Shown in pieces: positions 44,609 to 52,096 of a stretch of DNA of 64,000 nucleotides. A program made the position numbers and the translations under genes. The stretch is from Uruburuella suis (lineage in GTDB: Bacteria > Pseudomonadota > Gammaproteobacteria > Burkholderiales > Neisseriaceae): assembly GCF_004341385.1 (NCBI RefSeq), contig NZ_SLXE01000002.1:62001-126000 (forward strand). The letters run 5' to 3'. The number at the start of each line of letters is the position of its first letter. Position 1 is the first letter of the stretch. Below the pieces are notes generated by a model, which made no database searches, had not been told where the DNA came from, and was given only the letters and a program-made list of their open reading frames with translations.

Positions 44609-45112
44609 TCAATCGCGCCCGCTGATTTTATCCGACAGCCCCACCTCATGCGGATTGATGCGCGCATTGTCTTCCTGGCCCAAACCCACCAGCCGGCGCA
44701 GGCGTGTAATATATGCATTCACATCCAAACCGCGCCCGAAACGCTGCGCCTCCCAAATCGTTTCCGCCAGCGCCTCCATCATCTCATGCTCCGCCCGCAC
44801 CCAATCACCATTATGGCGGCGGCAAAGCTGCTCATGCACCGCGCGTATGCCCGGCGGCTGATCAATGCCCGCCTGCTCCTGTATCGACATATGCAGCGAC
44901 ATATGCAGAAAAGGGTTTGTTTCCTCAGCTTCAGGCGTCCACGTTTTTTCCAAATAATCTTCAATATTATCCAGATAATGATGGTATTCAGGGTGCGCCT
45001 CGATAATGCGCAACGCCTTTTGCTGCAAGGCATCCAGCTGCAAAGGCAGCATACGCTGCTGCCACACCTGCGCAAAAAAGCGCCGCACATCCTGCGTGTT
45101 TACATCATACAT
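44609..45112 (-). CDS. DUF1841 family protein
   Basis: A 167-residue cytoplasmic helical protein. The motif HPEYHHYLDNIEDYLEKTWTPEAEETNPFLHMSLHMSIQEQAGIDQPPGIR (seen in parts) and the later EHEMMEALAETIWEAQR are hallmarks of DUF1841, conserved in beta- and gammaproteobacteria with no known function. Divergent from ssrA. Confidence 0.88.
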   Translation of the reverse strand: MYDVNTQDVRRFFAQVWQQRMLPLQLDALQQKALRIIEAHPEYHHYLDNIEDYLEKTWTPEAEETNPFLHMSLHMSIQEQAGIDQPPGIRAVHEQLCRRHNGDWVRAEHEMMEALAETIWEAQRFGRGLDVNAYITRLRRLVGLGQEDNARINPHEVGLSDKISGRD

Positions 45113-45197
45113 AAGCTTGTCCGCCCTATTTTTCAGACGGCCATTATAACCGATAGGCCGTCTGAAAGTATCGGTGGCATTTATCCGGCCAAACGCG

Positions 45198-45203
45198 TAT
45201 AAT
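45198..45203 (+). promoter_or_regulatory. ssrA promoter -10
   Basis: TATAAT lies 15 bases before the mature tmRNA 5' end, which fits transcription starting near 45210 followed by RNase P removal of a short leader. The -35 region (TGGCAT at 45175-45180) is weak. Confidence 0.6.
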
Positions 45204-45218
45204 TAAAAATTCCTATCT

Positions 45219-45580
45219 GGGGGCGATCTTGGTTTCGACGGGGGTTGCGAAGCAGATGCGGGCATACCGGGGTCTCAGATTCCCGTAAAACACTGAACTT
45301 AAATAGTCGCAAACGACGAAACTTACGCACTGGCCGCTTAAGGCCTGCCGTTGCAGCAGTTGGCCGATGGGCTGCGTAGGGTAAAACCTACAGCAACGTT
45401 ATTTACATGGGCTGGTTTCGTGTCGGGTTACTTGGCACGGAATAAGATTTAAGGTAACTGGCTTCCAAACAGCCTGTCTGCCGGCGGAATGGAAGCAAGA
45501 CTTCAAATAGACCGACTAAGTATGTAGAACGCTTTGTAGAGGACTTTCGGACGGGGGTTCAATTCCCCCCGCCTCCACCA
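45219..45580 (+). ncRNA. ssrA: Transfer-messenger RNA (tmRNA)
   Basis: A 362-nt tmRNA. The 5' end GGGGGCGATCTTGGTTTCGA and 3' end GGGGTTCAATTCCCCCCGCC...CCA form the tRNA-Ala-like domain with encoded CCA. The tag frame in GCAAACGACGAAACTTACGC followed by ACTGGCCGCTTAA (about 45309-45341) encodes ANDETYALAA, the Neisseria proteolysis tag. It rescues stalled ribosomes. The last 14 bases double as the left attachment core of the island that follows; the gene remains complete after insertion. Confidence 0.97.
45567..45580 (+). other. attL core (3' end of ssrA)
   Basis: CCCCGCCTCCACCA, the acceptor end of tmRNA, repeated at 57631-57644. P4-type integrases typically recombine in the 3' end of tRNA or tmRNA genes, restoring the gene with the island copy. 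Confidence 0.85.
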
Positions 45581-45613
45581 ACCTATGTTTTCAGCAATAT
45601 GCTGGCACACCAT

Positions 45614-45648
45614 AAACCCCTGAAATTAAAAGATTTTAGGGGTTTTTT
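45614..45648 (+). terminator. Island-supplied terminator for ssrA
   Basis: AAACCCCTGAAAT and ATTTTAGGGGTTT pair around a 6-base loop, followed by TTTTTT. It replaces the native ssrA terminator, which was pushed 12 kb away to 57656-57680. Confidence 0.85.
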
Positions 45649-45691
45649 ATTGCCTATGATGTGCTGGCGTGTGCTGTAGTTTTCATAGCTC

Positions 45692-45715
45692 ATGGGGTAA
45701 TTCTTGGGGTAATAT
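45692..45715 (+). repeat. Left copy of island subterminal 24-bp direct repeat
   Basis: A 24-base sequence containing GGGGTAATTCTTGGGGTAAT (two direct GGGGTAAT half-sites 12 bases apart) is repeated exactly at 57546-57569. One inverted half-site ATTACCCC lies at 45835-45842 just before the integrase gene. These are candidate integrase arm sites or Xis sites. Confidence 0.7.
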
Positions 45716-45872
45716 CGGGCAAAACCCCCGCAAAAAGCCCCTGAAAATGCCTGAAAAACAGCCCGATTTTAAAGCCAAATCACCCCAAAACAGCCTGAAA
45801 CCCTGATGGATAAAGGCTTACAGCGTTTTTAAATATTACCCCTAAAACCGATAAAAACAAGGCAGAAAAACC

Positions 45873-47108
45873 ATGCCGAAAGCCATAACCCCACTTACTG
45901 ATTCACAATGCAAAAATCTTGCCCTACCCGCCAAAGGCATCAACCAGCTTTCAGACGGCCACGGCTTGTCGTTGCAGGCCGATAGCAAAGGCGGCAAATA
46001 CTGGCGGCTTCGCTACTACCACCCCCACACCAAAAAGCGTGAAGAAATCCGACTTGGCATCTATCCCGATGTAAGCCTGAAAGCAGCCCGTGTGAAACGT
46101 GAAGAACTACGCGCCTTGCTTGAAAAAGGTATCGACCCGAAGCAACACCAGCAAGAGCAGGAAATCAAACAGCGCAATCAGGCATTGAACAGCTTTGAAG
46201 CGGTTGCCCGAAAATGGCATGCCGACCAGCAAGCCAAGCCCGATAAGTGGATGCCTGAACACGCCCACCGCCTTTTACGCAGCCTTGAACTGCACATATT
46301 CCCCGATATAGGGCAGCGGCCAATTGCCGAAATCATGCCGCTGGAAGTATTGAGCTTGCTGCAAAGGCTGGAAGCGGCGGGGAAATACGACACCGCCCAC
46401 AAAGTGTATGACGTGGTGAATCAGGTGTTTTCTTATGCCGTGCGTTTGCGGATATGTGTATTCAACCCCGCCGCCGAACTTCGCAGAGAGCTGGCACAAG
46501 TGAAACAGCAAAGCTTTCATCATTTATCCGACCCTGCCGAAATCGGGCAGCTATTGCGCGATATAGACGGCTACACAGGCACGCCGCAAGTGCGCATCTT
46601 GCTGAAGCTTTCCCCCTATGTGTTCACGCGACCCGCTGAATTGCGCATGATGAAATGGGCAGAGCTGGATTGGGATAATGGCATTTGGGAGAAAAGCGGT
46701 GAGGGCGAGCGGAAAGGCGAACGAATGAAGAACGGGCTTGACTTCCTTATCCCATTGAGCCGCCAAGCCGCCGCCCTGATTGAGCAGATGAAGCCGATAA
46801 CAGGCCATTATGATTATGTGTTTTGGAATAAGGGCACAGGGCAACCATTTAGCGAAGCGGCGGCAAGCAAGGCGCTGCACAGATTGGGTTACAAAGACAA
46901 GCAGACTATGCACGGCTTCCGCCATATTGCCAGCACCGCCCTGAATGAGCAGGGTTTTAACGGCGACTGGGTAGAACGGCAGCTTGCCCACAAAGACCCA
47001 AACCAAACACGCAAAACCTACAACAAAGCGGAATATCTAGAGCAGCGCACCGCCATGATGCAAGCCTATGCCGATTATTTGGACAGCTTGAAAGACGGCA
47101 ATAAATAG
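45873..47108 (+). CDS. int: P4-type tyrosine integrase
   Basis: A 411-residue site-specific recombinase. The N-terminal P4-integrase domain has LSDGHGLSLQADSKGGKYWRLRY in overlapping parts (about 26-50) and LGIYPDVSLKAAR; the core-binding domain runs to about 210. The catalytic domain has Arg in FTRPAELRMMKWAELD (about 253), HGFRHIASTALNEQG (about 347) and the nucleophile Tyr in TRKTYNKAEY (about 383). It lies next to attL, as expected for islands in ssrA. A DUS core is translated as Ser27-Asp28-Gly29 in the conserved SDGxGL motif. It reads away from attL. Confidence 0.95.
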   Translation: MPKAITPLTDSQCKNLALPAKGINQLSDGHGLSLQADSKGGKYWRLRYYHPHTKKREEIRLGIYPDVSLKAARVKREELRALLEKGIDPKQHQQEQEIKQRNQALNSFEAVARKWHADQQAKPDKWMPEHAHRLLRSLELHIFPDIGQRPIAEIMPLEVLSLLQRLEAAGKYDTAHKVYDVVNQVFSYAVRLRICVFNPAAELRRELAQVKQQSFHHLSDPAEIGQLLRDIDGYTGTPQVRILLKLSPYVFTRPAELRMMKWAELDWDNGIWEKSGEGERKGERMKNGLDFLIPLSRQAAALIEQMKPITGHYDYVFWNKGTGQPFSEAAASKALHRLGYKDKQTMHGFRHIASTALNEQGFNGDWVERQLAHKDPNQTRKTYNKAEYLEQRTAMMQAYADYLDSLKDGNK

Positions 47109-47168
47109 GCCGTCTGAAACAGCCGCCACTTGGCAAATGCAGCATATGTTTACAAACTGCCATTTTTT

Positions 47169-47178
47169 AAACATGTTT
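47169..47178. promoter_or_regulatory. Palindromic AAACATGTTT in the fic upstream region
   Basis: A 10-base perfect palindrome followed by related ACATGT (47184-47189) and GTAAACATAT elements in the 134 bases upstream of fic. A possible operator; no more can be said. Confidence 0.35.
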
Positions 47179-47242
47179 TCTAGACATGTACACACGGTAA
47201 ACATATACTTGGAACATCTTTATTTTTTGCCATTTAATAAAC

Positions 47243-48364
47243 ATGAATACTTGGAATGCAGAACAGCCCTACAACCATTTACCACCCTTGCCGCCAAAAC
47301 ACGATATTGAAAGCAAGGCTGTATTAAAACAGTGCATCAATGCCCGCGCCGCCTTGGCAGAACTGAAGCAGGCCGCTGAATTAATCCCTAATCAAAGCAT
47401 GTTGATTAACACCTTGCCCACCATGGAAGCACGGGCAAGTTCGGAAATTGAAAATATCATCACCACCACCGATAAACTGTTTCAATACATGCAAACAGAA
47501 AGCCAAGCAGCAGACCCTGCAACCAAGGAAGCCATGCGATACCGAAGCGCATTGTTTTCAGGCTTTCAGTCACTCGACATTAAGCCGCTATGTACGCAAA
47601 CCGCCAAACTGGTATGCAGCGAAATCAAAGGCCGTAATATGGAAATCCGCCAAACAATCGGCACAGCTTTGCGCGCCGATGGCAGCGGCAACACCATTTA
47701 CACCCCGCCTACAGGCGAGCAGTTAATACGCGAAAAATTAGCCGATTGGGAGCGGTTTATACACCAAAGTACAGACCTTGACCCGCTGATAATTATGGCA
47801 ATAGCACATTACCAGTTTGAAGCCATACACCCCTTTTCAGACGGCAACGGACGTACAGGCCGCGTATTGAACAGTTTGCTGTTGATTGAAAAGGGGCTGC
47901 TTAGCTTGCCGATTCTATACTTGAGCCGCTATATCATTGAACACAAAACAGACTACTACCGCCTTTTGCTGGACGTAACCGAAAACGGCAATTGGGAAGC
48001 ATGGATTTTATACATGCTGGCAGGGGTAGAAGATACTGCAAAATGGACGATAGCCAAAATCGAAGCCATCAAGAAGCTGGCAGAACATACCCGCAATTAT
48101 ATTCAGACGGCCTTGCCGACTGTTTACAGTCATGAGCTTGTGGCCTTGCTGTTTGAACAACCCTATACCCGCATTGCCAACCTTGAAAAAACAGGCATTG
48201 CCAAACGGCAAACCGCATCAAGGTATTTACAGGCATTGGCTGAAATCGGCGTATTGAATGAAATCACGATTGGGCGTGACAAGCTGTTTATCCACCCTAG
48301 GTTAATGGCGCTTTTAAGCGGCGATAACAACGAATTTAGCACCTACCCCGATACAGCCCGATAA
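47243..48364 (+). CDS. Fic family protein (class II, self-inhibited)
   Basis: A 373-residue Fic protein, usually an AMP transferase that modifies Tyr, Thr or Ser of target proteins. The N-terminal inhibitory helix carries the S/TxxxE(G/N) motif as Ser66-Glu70-Asn71 (ASSEIENI); the Fic core motif HPFSDGNGRTGR starts at His196. A C-terminal winged-helix domain follows (RIANLEKTGIAKRQTASRYLQALAEIGVL). Because inhibition is in cis, no separate antitoxin is required. The DUS core TTCAGACGGC (47836-47845) encodes the SDG of the active-site loop. Likely cargo with a toxin, regulatory or anti-phage role; not known. Confidence 0.92.
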   Translation: MNTWNAEQPYNHLPPLPPKHDIESKAVLKQCINARAALAELKQAAELIPNQSMLINTLPTMEARASSEIENIITTTDKLFQYMQTESQAADPATKEAMRYRSALFSGFQSLDIKPLCTQTAKLVCSEIKGRNMEIRQTIGTALRADGSGNTIYTPPTGEQLIREKLADWERFIHQSTDLDPLIIMAIAHYQFEAIHPFSDGNGRTGRVLNSLLLIEKGLLSLPILYLSRYIIEHKTDYYRLLLDVTENGNWEAWILYMLAGVEDTAKWTIAKIEAIKKLAEHTRNYIQTALPTVYSHELVALLFEQPYTRIANLEKTGIAKRQTASRYLQALAEIGVLNEITIGRDKLFIHPRLMALLSGDNNEFSTYPDTAR

Positions 48365-48432
48365 AAGGCCGTCTGAAAGCACAACACCAGCCCCGCCGCC
48401 AAATCGAACGAAACATTAACGGAGATTCAGCC

Positions 48433-48744
48433 ATGAAATACAAAAGCGAAATCAGCGCAATGCTTCACGAAACCATGCAGGGGCTTCACGAAGTGGGCGT
48501 AATCGACAAAACCACCATGCGGGAATTTGATAAATCCTGTTTGACCGAAATCGAACCATTGAGCGGCGAAGCCATACGCGCCATACGCGAAAAAGAAGCA
48601 TTGAGCCAAGCGGCATTCGCCATTTATCTGAATATCAGTAAAAACCAAGTTTCGGAATGGGAGCGGGGCATAAAGAAACCAAGCGGCGCGGCCTTAAAGC
48701 TGCTTTCATTGGTAAAGGCCAAAGGCATACAGGCCATTGCATAA
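48433..48744 (+). CDS. HTH antitoxin-like regulator without a toxin partner (NadS/HigA type)
   Basis: A 103-residue protein with an XRE HTH in its C-terminal half (IRAIREKEALSQAAFAIYLNISKNQVSEWERGIKKPSGAALKLLSL) and an N-terminal segment MKYKSEISAMLHETMQGLHEVGVIDKTTMREFD typical of antitoxins that follow RelE/HigB toxins. Only 68 bases separate it from fic and no RelE-like gene is present, so it is an orphan or regulates fic. A GGAG site precedes the ATG. A hairpin terminator follows. Confidence 0.82.
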   Translation: MKYKSEISAMLHETMQGLHEVGVIDKTTMREFDKSCLTEIEPLSGEAIRAIREKEALSQAAFAIYLNISKNQVSEWERGIKKPSGAALKLLSLVKAKGIQAIA

Positions 48745-48761
48745 CGCCAATCAATCAGCCG

Positions 48762-48788
48762 ACACCAGCCCCCGCCGCTGGTGTTTTT
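48762..48788 (+). terminator. Island terminator, CACCAGC/GCTGGTG stem, copy 1
   Basis: ACACCAGC and GCTGGTGT with a 7-base loop and TTTTT tail. An almost identical terminator is at 55188-55215 after the helicase gene. Confidence 0.75.
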
Positions 48789-48863
48789 ATTGCCATTTGC
48801 ACATGCTGGCATATTGTAGAATAATCGGGCATGTAGAAACATCAAAGCAAAGGAGCCGCCGCC

Positions 48864-49139
48864 ATGCCCTACACCATGAACAGCCGCGAATTCAACCAGC
48901 ACACCAACCGCGCACAAAAAGAAGCCGACAAAGCCCCTGTGTTTATCACCAACAGGGGCAGGCTGGTGCATGTGCTATTGAGCTATGCCGATTATCAAAA
49001 GCTGGCAGGCAAGCCGCAAAGCGCGTTAGAAGCGCTTACAGCCGCCCCCGCCCTTGCCGAAGCAATGGCCGATATAGAGCTGGATATACCGCCGCGAAGC
49101 ACCGCCCACCGCCGCCCTGTTGAGTTTGGGGAAGACTGA
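48864..49139 (+). CDS. Phd/YefM family antitoxin
   Basis: A 91-residue DNA-binding antitoxin of the Phd/YefM fold: YTMNSREFNQHTNRAQKEADKAPVFITNRGRLVHVLLSYADYQKL. A disordered C-terminus (ELDIPPRSTAHRRPVEFGED) would wrap the toxin. AAAGGAG precedes the ATG. The VapC-like gene starts two bases after its stop, so the two form an operon. Antitoxins of this type autoregulate their promoter. Confidence 0.9.
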   Translation: MPYTMNSREFNQHTNRAQKEADKAPVFITNRGRLVHVLLSYADYQKLAGKPQSALEALTAAPALAEAMADIELDIPPRSTAHRRPVEFGED

Positions 49140-49141
49140 AT

Positions 49142-49561
49142 ATGTATCTGCTCGACACCAACATTATTAGCCAAACACGCCGCCCCGATAAAGCCGACAA
49201 GCGCGCGACCGCATGGCTGGCACACACCGACAGCAACAACCTGTACACCAGCGCCATTGTCATGATGGAACTAGAGCGGGGCATTCTTGGCATAGAGCGC
49301 AAAAACAGCCAGCAAGGCACGATATTGCGGCAATGGCTGAATGATGTTGTCAAACCCGCATTTGCTGGCCGCGTGTTGCCCATAGACGAAGCCACCGCCG
49401 CCATATGCGCCAAGCTGCACATACCCGATAAAGCCCCTGATAACGATGCTTGGATAGCCGCAACGGCCATACAGCACAACTACACGCTGATAACGCGCAA
49501 CACAGCCGATTTTGAACGCACAGGGGCAAAGCTGCTTAATCCGTTTGAGTATGCAGGGTAA
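49142..49561 (+). CDS. PIN-domain toxin (VapC/FitB family)
   Basis: A 139-residue PIN ribonuclease. Acidic catalytic residues are seen in YLLDTNIIS (Asp5), VMMELERG (Glu about 43), APDNDAWIAATA (Asp about 100) and TRNTADFERTG (Asp about 121). It closely recalls FitB of gonococcus, whose partner FitA is ribbon-helix-helix, whereas here the antitoxin is Phd-like. Likely stabilises the island or blocks phage growth by RNA cleavage. An AG-eikDUS begins at the end of the gene (49561). Confidence 0.9.
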   Translation: MYLLDTNIISQTRRPDKADKRATAWLAHTDSNNLYTSAIVMMELERGILGIERKNSQQGTILRQWLNDVVKPAFAGRVLPIDEATAAICAKLHIPDKAPDNDAWIAATAIQHNYTLITRNTADFERTGAKLLNPFEYAG

Positions 49562-49572
49562 GGCTACCTGAA
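49561..49572 (+). other. Eikenella-dialect DNA uptake sequence
   Basis: AGGCTACCTGAA is the AG-eikDUS dialect described for Eikenella, differing at two core bases from the Neisseria DUS. Another copy is at 51716-51727 in the island and one at 59080-59091 just outside. The gap to the next gene also holds two related direct repeats (TCCAAGCAAGTAACCAAG and ACCAAGCAAGTTAACAAG). Confidence 0.7.
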
Positions 49573-49749
49573 AGCGGATTGAGATTAAATCTTGCAGGCT
49601 TTTCAGACAGCATCAAGCAGATATTTAAATGTGGAAATTATGGGCGGTATCCAAGTGGTATCCAAGCAAGTAACCAAGAATTGATGGTTACTGAATTTGG
49701 ATACCAAGCAAGTTAACAAGGTTTCAGACGGCCTATGCAAGGTTCAACA

Positions 49750-50718
49750 ATGATAAATTTTTCTAAATTAAAAAAGTGGTTAACTATTGAAGAAACGGCA
49801 AAAAGTCTAAGCATGGATTTTGATGATGACGTGTCAATAGGAGATGTTTATCAGGTTTGTCTAGAGGGGCATTTACAATTATCAATAAGATTCAGCGCCC
49901 CCGAAACAGCAATTAAATATAAATATATTTGCAACATTGATGATGTTGAAAGTCATAAAAAACAATTAATTGACTCTCAAACTGTAATGCTAAGATTATC
50001 GCTTGACAAACAATTTGGAACAAAACAGTATCCTTATGTACATGAACTATTTGCCGAGTATGAGAAAGCATTGGGAAAAGAAGACGAAGAAACAGCATTT
50101 GAATTATTTCTTAGCAAACTACCTGTTTGCGAATTTACCAGCAGCGCATTATTTCTACCTAATGGCAAAGTGTATGCACGAGATGAAGAATGCCGTGTAG
50201 GTGGTATTTTTAAATTGGCGATGTATGGCAATGAAAAACTTGATATAGATTTCCTACTTTGCCAAGAAAAAGGCATGGAAACGCCCGACTTGATAGATAT
50301 TGATGGTTTTTTTGCGCTGGACGAAAAAGGAGATTTGTATTCAGTTCAAGCCACTCGATATAAGGAGAATGAAAGTGGTATTAGTATGCCGTGGCACTAT
50401 CCATCAGGAGGGATAAATGATTTTCAAGCTGCTAATTTTGTTTGCTCGCAGGACGATTTAATAGATTTCAGAAAATATATACAAGGGCTAAATCATAGAG
50501 ATTCTAACCCTGAAAATTCAAGCACTAGAAATTCAATGCTAATAATTATTGCTGGATTATGTTCAAAAGCAGGAATCGACCCTAAGAAAAGAGGCGTCTC
50601 ATCTGAAATAGTACGAGAAATTGAAGCGCTTGGAGTTAGCATAGATTCTGAAACAGTAAAAAAATACCTTGATGGATTGCCCGACTTAATAGCAAGAAAA
50701 CAGAAAACAGCAATTTAA
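49750..50718 (+). CDS. AT-rich island cargo protein of unknown function
   Basis: A protein of about 322 residues starting at the ATG at 49750, which has AAGG 7 bases upstream (an ATG at 49735 would add five residues). Base composition is much more AT-rich than all neighbours, indicating separate acquisition. The N-terminus FSKLKKWLTIEETAKSLSM looks like a DNA-binding HTH start. The middle is acidic beta-rich (LFLPNGKVYARDEECRVGG), and the C-terminal 65 residues (NSMLIIIAGLCSKAGIDPKKR onward, then GVSIDSETVKKYLDGLPDL) resemble the tail found on many phage and island proteins. I do not recognise a named family. The position among toxin genes suggests a defence or regulatory role. Confidence 0.75.
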   Translation: MINFSKLKKWLTIEETAKSLSMDFDDDVSIGDVYQVCLEGHLQLSIRFSAPETAIKYKYICNIDDVESHKKQLIDSQTVMLRLSLDKQFGTKQYPYVHELFAEYEKALGKEDEETAFELFLSKLPVCEFTSSALFLPNGKVYARDEECRVGGIFKLAMYGNEKLDIDFLLCQEKGMETPDLIDIDGFFALDEKGDLYSVQATRYKENESGISMPWHYPSGGINDFQAANFVCSQDDLIDFRKYIQGLNHRDSNPENSSTRNSMLIIIAGLCSKAGIDPKKRGVSSEIVREIEALGVSIDSETVKKYLDGLPDLIARKQKTAI

Positions 50719-50721
50719 TTT

Positions 50722-50757
50722 ACCGAAATCGGAAAACTAAAAACCGAAATCGGAAAA
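50722..50757. promoter_or_regulatory. Twin operators upstream of the AlpA-like gene
   Basis: The 15-base sequence ACCGAAATCGGAAAA occurs exactly twice, at 50722-50736 and 50743-50757, a 21-base period (two helical turns). Each contains the dyad CCGA-AA-TCGG. Placed 79 bases before the AlpA-like start, they are good candidates for the island's master repressor or activator site. Confidence 0.6.
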
Positions 50758-50758
50758 G

Positions 50759-50784
50759 CCGCCCCACGAGGGCGGTATCTTTTT
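50759..50784 (+). terminator. Terminator after the AT-rich cargo gene
   Basis: CCGCCC and GGGCGG around CACGA, then TATCTTTTT. Overlaps the 3' side of the twin operators. Confidence 0.75.
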
Positions 50785-50835
50785 GCGCATGAGAAACACC
50801 AGCAACCCGCTGGCTGTAACGGATGGAGATAAACC

Positions 50836-51072
50836 ATGCAGCAAATCAACCTCAACAATCTTTCCGATGATGCGCAATTAACAATGGCCGAATTGGAAAC
50901 CAGCAAAGTGAAAAATCGCCGTGGGATTACGCGCTTGTCAGGCAGTCAAATCCGCCGATTGGAAGCACAAGGCATTTTTCCGAAGAGCCGCCAAATCACA
51001 GGCACGAAATGCCGCTTCTATGTGGCTGGTGAAGTGAAGCAATGGCTGGCACAACAAGCCGCCAATAGCTAA
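50836..51072 (+). CDS. AlpA/excisionase-like HTH regulator
   Basis: A 78-residue protein with a MerR-like winged HTH of the AlpA type (RRGITRLSGSQIRRLEAQGIFPKSRQITGTKCRFYVAGEVKQWLAQQ, residues 28-74). AlpA proteins activate island excision and replication genes in P4-like satellites and are the SOS-independent master regulators of gram-negative PICIs. It is the first gene after twin operators and heads a block of small genes leading to the primase. GGAG is 8 bases upstream of the ATG. Confidence 0.85.
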   Translation: MQQINLNNLSDDAQLTMAELETSKVKNRRGITRLSGSQIRRLEAQGIFPKSRQITGTKCRFYVAGEVKQWLAQQAANS

Positions 51073-51085
51073 GGGAGCGCATGAG

Positions 51086-51310
51086 ATGAACGAAAAAACC
51101 GCCCGAATCGGCAAAAATTCAGACGGCCTGTATCTACTCGACAATGGCAACTATCCCCCTGCAATCTGCCGCATAGGCGCGGCCACCACGGGCAAATTAT
51201 GGGTAATCAACGATAACCCCGCCTATCCGAGCCACACGGTAGAGCCGCATCAAATCCGCATTATCGGGCAGGTAAAAGAGCTGTTTAAAATCGAAAGAAA
51301 GGCGGTGTAA
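51086..51310 (+). CDS. Small island protein, unknown
   Basis: A 74-residue protein 13 bases after the AlpA-like gene, preceded by GGGAGC. No recognised domain; mixed composition with no membrane segment. A DUS core is translated within NSDGLYLL, again as SDG. It ends two bases before the next gene, so it is part of the same transcript. Confidence 0.65.
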   Translation: MNEKTARIGKNSDGLYLLDNGNYPPAICRIGAATTGKLWVINDNPAYPSHTVEPHQIRIIGQVKELFKIERKAV

Positions 51311-51312
51311 CC

Positions 51313-51594
51313 ATGAATCAAAATCAAATTGCCCCCGCTTATGGCCGCAAAGAAAGCTACTTCCCTGATGATGGCGCAATCGAAACCAGCTACACCGTTT
51401 GCGTATTGCCGCCGTATCATTTGCGCCCCGATACCGTTTGGCAGCAAAACGGTTGGCGGCCATTTACCGCCGATACCGAAGAGCAGGCAGAAGCCGCCGC
51501 TATGGCTTATTGCCATGAAAAAGGCTGGCAGTATCAGCGTGTGAATCCACGCGAGCCGATTTATCCGCAAATCCACGGCAGCCAAGCCGAATAA
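51313..51594 (+). CDS. Small island protein, unknown
   Basis: A 93-residue soluble protein starting two bases after the previous stop. Aromatic-rich (ESYFPDD, PYHLRPDTVWQQNGWRPF) with a central acidic helix (DTEEQAEAAAMAYCHEKGW). No family recognised. Tight spacing suggests co-translation with its neighbours. Confidence 0.65.
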   Translation: MNQNQIAPAYGRKESYFPDDGAIETSYTVCVLPPYHLRPDTVWQQNGWRPFTADTEEQAEAAAMAYCHEKGWQYQRVNPREPIYPQIHGSQAE

Positions 51595-51751
51595 ATCCCC
51601 CGAATAAATCCCCGCCGATGCGCCTTAAGCCGCATTGGTAGGGAGATTGCAGCCGTAGAAAACAGGCAAGCCCTTGATTTACCGCTAAACGGTGTTTTTC
51701 GGAGTGGTGACGGCAAGGCTACCTGAATGGCAGAAAGAAAGAGATTGAGCG

Positions 51752-52096
51752 ATGAAAACCTACACCGATGGGCTGTATCACACCAAGATAACAACCAAAG
51801 TATCAGGCAACATCAAGCGCATGAACAAACGGCAGCTTGCTGAAATCAAGCCGCTGGCAGGTTTGATAGCGGCTGAATGTTTTGGTGCAAACCATATGCT
51901 TTCCACCCTGATTGACAACTTGGCAGACGGCCACGACCCCACCACCGTTTTAGAGCAGGCAAAGGCCGCCATTGAGCAACATCAACACCAAGCCGCCGCC
52001 TTTGCCGAAGCCATGCGTGAGCAAGAAGTTTTTTTAGCCAAGCTGGCTGCACAAACCGCCATACAGATAACAAAAGGGGCAGGCCATGAGCATTAA
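51752..52096 (+). CDS. Small helical island protein overlapping the primase gene
   Basis: A 114-residue, mostly helical protein (IEQHQHQAAAFAEAMREQEVFLAKLAAQTA near the C-terminus, in parts). It overlaps the primase start by 11 bases, implying translational coupling and perhaps a helper role in replication. No recognised family. An AG-eikDUS (51716-51727) lies just upstream. Confidence 0.65.
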   Translation: MKTYTDGLYHTKITTKVSGNIKRMNKRQLAEIKPLAGLIAAECFGANHMLSTLIDNLADGHDPTTVLEQAKAAIEQHQHQAAAFAEAMREQEVFLAKLAAQTAIQITKGAGHEH

